From: Diphasiastrum complanatum
Taxonomy: Eukaryota > Streptophyta > Lycopodiopsida > Lycopodiales > Lycopodiaceae
Reading direction: 5' to 3'
NCBI GenBank assembly: GCA_029204225.1
Contig: CM055096.1
Span: forward strand, 32,240,305-32,304,304
Length of the DNA stretch: 64,000 nucleotides
In this document: positions 57,351 through 64,000 of the stretch, in pieces
Position numbering within the stretch: the first letter of the stretch is position 1
Layout: every line of letters begins with the position of its first letter
Translations under genes and position numbers: made by a program
Notes under the pieces: generated by a model
The model's database searches: none
Told to the model about the DNA's origin: nothing
What the model saw: the letters and a program-made list of their open reading frames with translations, nothing else

Positions 57351-60300
57351 CATGGATACAAGTGGTGGATTCATGCTGGAGAGCAATGATAGGCTTACCT
57401 CAAGTAACTAACTATTCATTGTGGAAATTGAGAATGGAATCACTTCTTGAGATGAATGATGTTTTGAATATTGTTTCAGGTTTGGAGGAGAGACCAGCAA
57501 CTCAACAAGATCAAGTGAGGTATGACAAGAGAGCTAAAAGAGCTCTACACATGATTAAGATGAATGTTACCAATGAACTTCTCAAGGAGATTGGTAAGTG
57601 CATATCATCTTTGGATGCTTGGGAAGCTTTGAAGAAGCTTAATCAATCCAAGTCTACATAAAGAGTTCTTACTCTCAGGAGGCAAATCTTTCAAAGTTTG
57701 CAAAAGAAGGAAGAGAGTACTCGTGCTTTTGTTTTGAGGGTAAAGCATTAAATGATGAGTTAGCATGTATTGATGAAAGCATTAAGGAGATAGAACTTGT
57801 TCAAGCTATACTTAATGGCTTGTTATACTTAATGGCTTGTTGGATGATCATGCTAATCTTCCTCAAAGTTTTGCTATTCAAAAGACTTTGCCAAGTATTG
57901 TGGATCAAGAGATCTTGGTGAATGAGGAATATAGGCTTCAATCAAGAGGAGGTGGATCTACATCGATATGTCATTATGAAGAGGATGTTATGTTCATCAA
58001 AGGCAAGTTCAAGGGCAAAGGCAAAAGCAATTGGTCTAAAGAGCAAGATCAAGTTGAGGCTTCCTCTTTTGGCAAAAAGAAAGATAAGTCCAAGTTAAAA
58101 TACTTCTATTGTGGAATCAAAGGAAATTTTGCTAATGAATGTTTGAAGAAGCAAAGAGATGAAGGTAGCAAGCAAATCAACTTTACTACTAATGATGAGG
58201 ATCTAGGTGGTGGTGATTATCTTTTGATGTGTTTTTCAAGTCCAATATCAAGTGAAGGTCACAAAGATTCATGGTGGATTGATAGTGGAGCTAGTTCACA
58301 CATGACTAGTCACAAGGAGTTCTTTACTTCTTTGCCAAGACAGAAATTCACATGGCCAATGGTGGTGAGTGTGTGATTGAAGGTATTGGTTCAATTCCTA
58401 TTGTCTCTCTACTAATAGGAAAACAATACTTGATGGTGTTTTTTACATTCCTTTACTTTCAAAGAATTTGCTAAGTGTTGGCCAAATGATAGAGAAAGGA
58501 TACATGGTAAAGTTTGGTGGTGATGCTTGTTTCATTACAAAGGAAGAAATCTTGGTTGCTAGGGGCAATAAACAAGGTAGGTCAACATCTAATATGCTTC
58601 TTGGAGATTTTCATCTTTGTGCTAACTTGGCTAGTCTTGTCGATAATGATGGTGTTTTAATGGTTCTTCATAACTTCATCAATGGAGGTGGTGAAGGTTC
58701 TTCCTTGGAAAAGATTGTTGTTAATGATACCTTTGATCATATGGAAAAAGATGTTGCTAGGTGCATGCATGAAGGAGGTGGTTCTTCTACATTCTTTTGT
58801 GATGAGACCAAGAAAATCATTTTTCCAGCAAGTGGAGTCACATGTCTTTATAAAGAGAGTAGATCAAATGGTTCTATCAAGAGACTTGGTGAGGGAGATA
58901 GTCACAACTCAAGAAGAAAAGAAGTATGTGAAGAGTTCAAAGTAGGATGTACTTTGAATGATGTCATTGTGAATGATAGTGAGGAAGAATCATTATCATA
59001 TGAGTCATTACCTAAAACATTGATTAGAATTTCTTGTTCGAAAAAAGAGAGTACTTCACTCATCCTTATGTTGAAGGTACTAATCATTTTTTTCATGGCT
59101 TCTAGTGTTTTTGAGGTTTCTACTTCTTATGATGCAATCATTAAGAGGGAGTCTTATGAAGGAAAGAGCAATGAAAGATTGGTTCTTGGAAAGATCCAAG
59201 ACATGGATCTAACATCTCTTCATCAACTCAAAGGATTCTATGATTGTAAATTGATCACTCATGATCAAGATGACAAAAAGTTGGTTGGAGTAGACTACAT
59301 GGAGCAAATCGAGAGGCAAGTTTCTTCAAGGCAAGGGAGATCTCATTGGTGAGCTTATTGAGGTTTTTTATGGACTCAAGATGGCTGGATTTTTTAGGTT
59401 TGATACTCATCTTGACCTACTCTATTTCATGTTGGATGGAAAGTTTGGAATCTATCTTTTGATTTATGATGGTGACATTGGTGGCATTGTTTTCACTAAC
59501 CTTTGTGAAAATTCGAAATCAAGCATTGATGAGATCTTGTTGGATCTAGATCATATGTTTGAGAGGGAGTATTTCTAGAGGTTCAGGTCTAAAGATATTC
59601 ATATCTTTGATATCTTTGATGATCAAGAGAAAGGTAAGCAAGTGGAAGTGACACATTTTGCTTTACTCACATGTTTTGGAAAATCTTCTTGTATAGATGA
59701 TGCTATGCAAGTGAATATTGGTTCTCATGGTTTTCATACTGTAAAATCAAGTAATGGATATGAAAAACAAAGTTTTATCGATGACTTTGATGGTCAAGAG
59801 GAAGATCAAGAGGTTGGTCTCAAAGGGCTTCAACAACACAAAAGGAAAGGTGACAATTTGGAGCTAGTCAAGAGCATCAAAGGAAGGTTATTTGGCAAAG
59901 ATGTTATGGATCTATTTTTACAGGTTATTGAAGATTCAAGTAAGGTCAAAGGAGCAATAAGAAAGTGTTTTTCAAGTTTAATTTACTTGTTCTATCTCAT
60001 GTAAGAGCTATTTCATGTGAATGTGTGCAAATTGTCAAGATATCAACAAACTAGCTACATTGTTTTGCAATATCTTATTGTTGGAGTTGTACTAGCATTC
60101 TTGGCTGGTTTTGCTGATGGAATTGAAGCTATTGGAGGTTCATTATGTCACTCATTCATGGCCAAGTCATCAAATGTTGATGATATCTTGTGGCAAGATG
60201 GAGATGGAGGCTCATTCATGGAGTTTTATGGTGGAGACATATCAAGAAAGGACAAAGTTGGAAGAGACAAGCAAGAAAATGGTCATCACTCACATTTATT

Positions 60301-60370
60301 GTTTGGTTGCTGCAATTTTTCAAAGAGTTCAAAGTTTGAAGCATGGAGGGTTCATTTCATTCACATTCTA
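57351..60370 (+). pseudogene. Copia derivative lacking integrase
   Basis: Gag begins at 57351 (MDTSGGFMLESNDR..., broken by one TGA within the first 20 codons) and is interrupted at 57661 and around 57740-57830. The 57837-58376 part has a damaged knuckle (YFYCGIKGNFANEC) and an intact protease DSG (WWIDSGASSHMT). The 58468-59352 part starts as gag-pre-integrase (LSVGQMIEKGYMVKF) but then has no HHCC or integrase core: 294 open codons rich in Ser, Asp and Glu. 59355-59578 keeps an RT-like skeleton (YGLKMAGFFRFDTHLDLLYF, LIYDGDIGG where YVDD is expected). 59642-60373 is open but unrecognised. It may be a non-autonomous derivative. Confidence 0.7.
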
Positions 60371-61168
60371 TGAATTATCAGACAAATAATCAGTCGTGAA
60401 GAACTACATAAATGCATACATTCTAAGATGAAGTTGAACGCAATAAAAGATAGTATTGATTCAGTATGAAAACGAAACAGATGTAAATGAGTACAAGAAG
60501 TTGCGGATAAAAGCTGCGTACTCTAAGCTATCTCTGAATGGCTAAATATAAGTCTGAATTAAGTGCAATGATGATAAGCAGTAAGCGCAATAACAATCTC
60601 TAATCAACTCTGAAGAAGTAAGCTAGAATGCTCAGGAGTGTCCAAGCTCGTAGGCTTGAGAGAGAACGCTAACTATTCAATACTTGATGATTGATCTTCA
60701 TGCTTCAATCTTTGATGTAGGAATATGAACATCTATTTATAGTAAACAATTAGGTTGCCAAATGCGTCATCCAGTTGGCTGTGATGTGCTGGCATCCATC
60801 CAGTTAGGACTTCTCAGAAATTACTTGCTGATGAATTAATGTAAGTCGGTGGTTTTGAACACAGACAGTCTGTCTGCAGATTTGAATGTAAACTGTTACT
60901 CTGCAAAAATGAATGTAAACTGTTGAAAAATGCGAAGGTCTTCGCCAACGTCATTTTCTTGACATGTGAGGCATCTGGCATTTGGCAAAAAAGCCAAAGT
61001 GAGAAAAAATCTCAAAAGACGAAAAAATCCCGAAAATGCCGACACTGTAAGCCGTTTCTAAGTAGTTATACAGACTGTGTAAAAACACAAAAAAATCTGC
61101 AAGTCTGGATAAAAGTTGGACGAAGATTAAAATGTCGATTAGTCGATTAGTAAGAGAATAATCCAACA
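60371..61168 (-). mobile_element. LTR (798 bp), same family as 8656-9535
   Basis: On the minus strand TGTTGGATTATTCTC... to ...TGATAATTCA with a TATA box (TATAAATAG) at 60733-60741. The start lies exactly within block Y of the hairpin repeat. No primer binding site follows at 60370 and flanking bases do not form a target-site duplication (TTCTA versus CCTCG), so it is a solo or truncated LTR. Confidence 0.8.
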
Positions 61169-61512
61169 CCTCGAAGAATGTAAATTTTGTGCCTATGTTT
61201 TTCTTTCCAAAGTTTTTTACATGCACCTTCCGGGATGCAGAAGGTGCATGTAATTTTTTTTTACATGACCTTCTGCGCGGAAGGTGCGTGTAAAAAAAAA
61301 ATTACAACAAAACAAGAAGTAAAAAATGTTTTCATGCCACGGAAGGTCACTTCCAGTGTTGGTCTGGTATCGTGTTTTCGTGATACCAGGCAAGTTCTTG
61401 GTATGAATTTTTTTGGCTTTTGGCTCGGGTAAGGTTTCAAATACGTCTTATAAACTGGATTCTAGGACCAGTATGGTATCAATAACTAAATTCTCCTCCA
61501 CATTTTGCGTAT
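61169..61512 (+). repeat. hairpin-bearing repeat, copy 3 (block Y)
   Basis: Starts CCTCGAAGAATG, interrupted on its left by the LTR. It contains two consecutive hairpins (ACATGCACCTT...AAGGTGCATGT, then ACATGACCTTCTGCGCGG...AAGGTGCGTGT) and the shared phrase 'gataccag' to 'ggtatcaata'. It extends further right than copy 2. Confidence 0.85.
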
Positions 61513-63600
61513 CAACAACAACAATGATATTTGAGTTCCTATACTTGCCATACATGAATCCGGCTACCATCAATCATAGTTCAGAGTTGTTGAAGCGGCC
61601 ATTCAAAGCAGCTTTCGTTGTGATTGTGCTTCTTAAATGTACTAAAGGAGCGCAGCTATCCATGGCCACCGCCAAGGCCTTCTTGTTCATACTAGGGTAA
61701 ACGTTTTCTTTAGAAAGTCAGCACATTATCATACTAATACGTCAGCTCACTATCAACTAAGTAAAATCCAGTCCTCAGTAACAAACTCTGATTTAGAAAG
61801 GAAGATAAAGAGAGATTCATTCTCTTAGCTTCTGTTTTCTGTTGTAGAAAGAAATGTAGTCATGAAATAATGAGCGAGGATCATCTTATGATAGCTTGCA
61901 ATTTTCTTGCTGAATTCTATGGGCAAAATTCATGATGTGAGTGAGGAATGCGCAATATCGTAACCAACCTTTTGTTGTTGTGCGAATCCTTCTTTGAGGC
62001 ACTCGGTAGTGGAGCAATGCCTTCTCCGTTAAGGTTATCTTGTTTGAAGGCATGGATTCTTGCATCGAAGATCTGTAGAACACGCTGCCTTTGTGAAGGC
62101 CATTGCATTTTTTGAGAAGGCATGCAAATCTCCTACTGATGATTGTTGTAGTTCTATGCATTCTTGAAGCTCCTGGGGTAGCAGATTTTGCAGTGTGGTT
62201 GCCATTTTTTGACTGTGGACTCCATTTCAAGACCACGTCCCTATCTGACTTGTGTGATTCATCTCCGTGTCTGCTGGAAACTAGTTGCTAAATCGAACGT
62301 CCAGCAAGATAATCACTATCCCAATGGTTGGATGCTCATTGCTGGCTGCGTATAGAGCGACATTTGTGATAGGACTCATGTGCCTGATCAGAAAACAAGT
62401 GGCATAATTGTAGCATGGCCAACCCTGTGCTCAAGTCAAGGAAAGACGTTAGGAAGACTTGACAGGAGCAACTGATTTGTTGAAAGCTAATCTGCTCAGC
62501 TCTGCTACTGAAAAAGAAGAGTGTATTTGAAGTCTATGGCAAGTTTGTTGAAGGCTTAATGCATATTTACAGCCCCAAAACCATGGAAGGATCTGGCGAT
62601 GTCAAGGATGAATAGAATAGCAAGATCTACTTGGAACTCATGCATCTTCTGCAGTAGGAATCATAGGAAATAGATAGATTTCATGTCAGGAGGAATCAAT
62701 GTCAAGGTTTAATTTGTGCGAAGGACAGTCGTTGATTAGATTTCTCCTACAATGATTCATAAGTTGGTCGTGCCCTATTCTTTGAAGGTATTTTCAAACT
62801 TTCAGCCTTTAAATTGAAGAGAGAACTTGCTTAGCATATCTCTTAAAGGTGAAGTACTTTCTTCAATGCAACTGTAGCAGTCATGAGCAGTGATAGCGGA
62901 CATGTGGCATTACGTCATTGGTTGATAGAAGGTTGATTATGTTTCATAGTGGAAGCTGCAAACAGCTTTAGATCTTGACCGTCTATCTCTCTTCCGCATA
63001 CTGCTACAGCTTGCAGCAGTATGTCTCAGCCTGCTACACGCAGTAGCCCACCTCGAGATGAATGATAGCTAGTCCCTAAACAACAATCGAAGTTATGGAT
63101 GACCATTTTAATTTCAAGCTGTCATGAAGAGCACTAAACTTGAATTCTGGCATTATGAATTTACAGCAAATTAAAGGTTTGTCGTACAAAATTGTTGAAG
63201 TGAACCCTAAATAAACATTCAAAATGAAATTATGTCATATATGAAACTGTAAGTTTAAAAGATTGTCAAAAGAAGAACTAGTTCAATAGCCTTTGCAAAC
63301 TTCAAATCTGAAATTCTGCTCTTCTGTTATGAAAAATTGAAGCTTTTTTGAAAATATTCATAATGTAAAAAGTCACCAAATTCATTTGGATTCTATTATT
63401 TGCCCAACCTGAATATTAAATTACTACTGTTATTCCATTATGAAATCTAGTTATTCATTCTAATTTCTCAACAATTGAAGTGTGCTCAAATCTGATTACT
63501 CAACAATATATTTTATAATCTAAATGACGAATATTCCTAGTCAAGGTGACGTCTAATGCCCTCTCTCTCAGTTACACATAACAACTGTTATTTAGCTAAT
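61513..63600. other. no recognised gene
   Basis: Short open frames on both strands around 61.4-62.3 kb have no recognisable content. Around 63000-63035 a small inverted repeat (TACTGCTACAGC / GCTGCTACACGCAGTA-like) is present. Otherwise AT-rich. Confidence 0.4.
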
Positions 63601-63604
63601 TAAA

Positions 63605-64000
63605 ATGGCCGAAGCTGCAATAGAGGATTCAATGTCATTTGAAAAATTGAATGGAGAGAATTATCTGACAGAGAATTTAAAAATGTAGGCTATCCTTATG
63701 GAGAAGGATTTTTGGCCAATGGTTAGTGGCAAAATTAAACCTGATGAAGGTGATGCCGCTAAAGTTTGGACACAACACGATAGTAAAACTAGAGCGCTTA
63801 TTCAATTGAGCTTATTTGATAATTTGCTTCTTCAAATGAGTATATTCTTGACTTCTAGAACTATGTGGGATGCATTGATTGATTTATTTGAAAGTAAAAA
63901 CATAGCTAATAAATTGTACTCGAAGAGGAAATTGATGCAATTAAAGATGAATGAAGGTGATTCAATGTCAAATCATCTTTTTTCCATCCAAGCTCTTCTT
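63605..64000 (+). pseudogene. Copia gag N-terminal part, continues past the window
   Basis: MAEAAIEDSMSFEKLNGENY, then (after TAG 63686) AILMEKDFWPMVSG, DSKTRALIQLSL, SRTMWDALIDLFES and LYSKRKLMQLKMNEGDSM. This is a typical Copia gag/UBN2 start. The TAG lies where glutamine or lysine is usual. The sequence is otherwise open to the window end. No LTR or primer binding site was found upstream. Confidence 0.85.

Noticed and set aside
60371..61168. 3' LTR of the 57.4-kb plus-strand Copia derivative
   Set aside because: It is in the opposite orientation, belongs to the 8.7-kb LTR family and lacks a purine tract at the junction.
61413..62291. Short frames near 61.4-62.3 kb as genes
   Set aside because: No recognisable domains, overlapping on both strands, no splice or repeat support.

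Overview
The window looks like nuclear DNA of a land plant. The evidence is one well-preserved plant GT47 exostosin-family gene, one two-exon gene with the hallmarks of the land-plant POLAR family, AT-rich sequence, many (CT/GA)n and (CA)n microsatellites, and a dense layer of Copia-type LTR retrotransposons. A DUF7869-type gene and a DDE-like transposase family, both of which I associate more with non-seed plants and other eukaryotes than with crop genomes, make a fern or other seed-free plant my best guess. That placement is inference, not something the sequence proves.

Layout. 1-5.4 kb: POLAR-like gene on the minus strand (1667-3033) with a long leader, a GA-rich tract and an upstream duplicated G-box module near 4.8-5.3 kb. 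5.9-7.7 kb: palindromic and degenerate tandem repeats and SSRs. 7.7-12.7 kb: Copia debris (RT/RNase H end plus LTR, gag fragments, a 5' LTR with primer binding site). 14.8-15.3 kb: a long inverted repeat made of about a dozen near-palindromic TATGCTGAGCATA-like motifs, followed by coding-like exons (15.65-16.4 kb) that run in frame into a 3' Copia half (16.4-19.4 kb). 20.7-23.5 kb: a 5' Copia half on the other strand, whose LTR interrupts a multi-exon transposase-like gene (23.5-25.6 kb). 28-33.4 kb: a cluster of decayed unknown genes, a Ulp1-like cysteine protease (minus, 29.6-30.6 kb) and a second, inverted copy of the same transposase-like gene (32.0-33.4 kb). 33.6-36.5 kb: a long unknown coiled-coil reading frame interrupted almost only by TAG/TAA at expected glutamine positions.

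39.6-41.6 kb holds the intact single-exon GT47 gene. 42-46.3 kb has tandem repeats, a repeated hairpin-bearing element, a Ty3-like LTR, (CT)n/poly-G tracts, a GC-rich fold-back and a Ty3-type gag fragment. 48-52.5 kb contains a DUF7869-type gene whose last exon is cut by a Copia LTR. 52.5-56.8 kb is a minus-strand Copia copy joined head-to-head to a plus-strand, integrase-less Copia derivative (56.8-60.4 kb). 60.4-61.2 kb is an LTR inserted in a third copy of the hairpin element, and a further Copia gag begins at 63.6 kb and runs off the window.

Only the POLAR-like and GT47 genes look like working host genes. They are unrelated in function (cell polarity versus cell-wall galactosylation). The rest is nested mobile DNA at several stages of decay, with a consistent C-to-T pattern of new stop codons.
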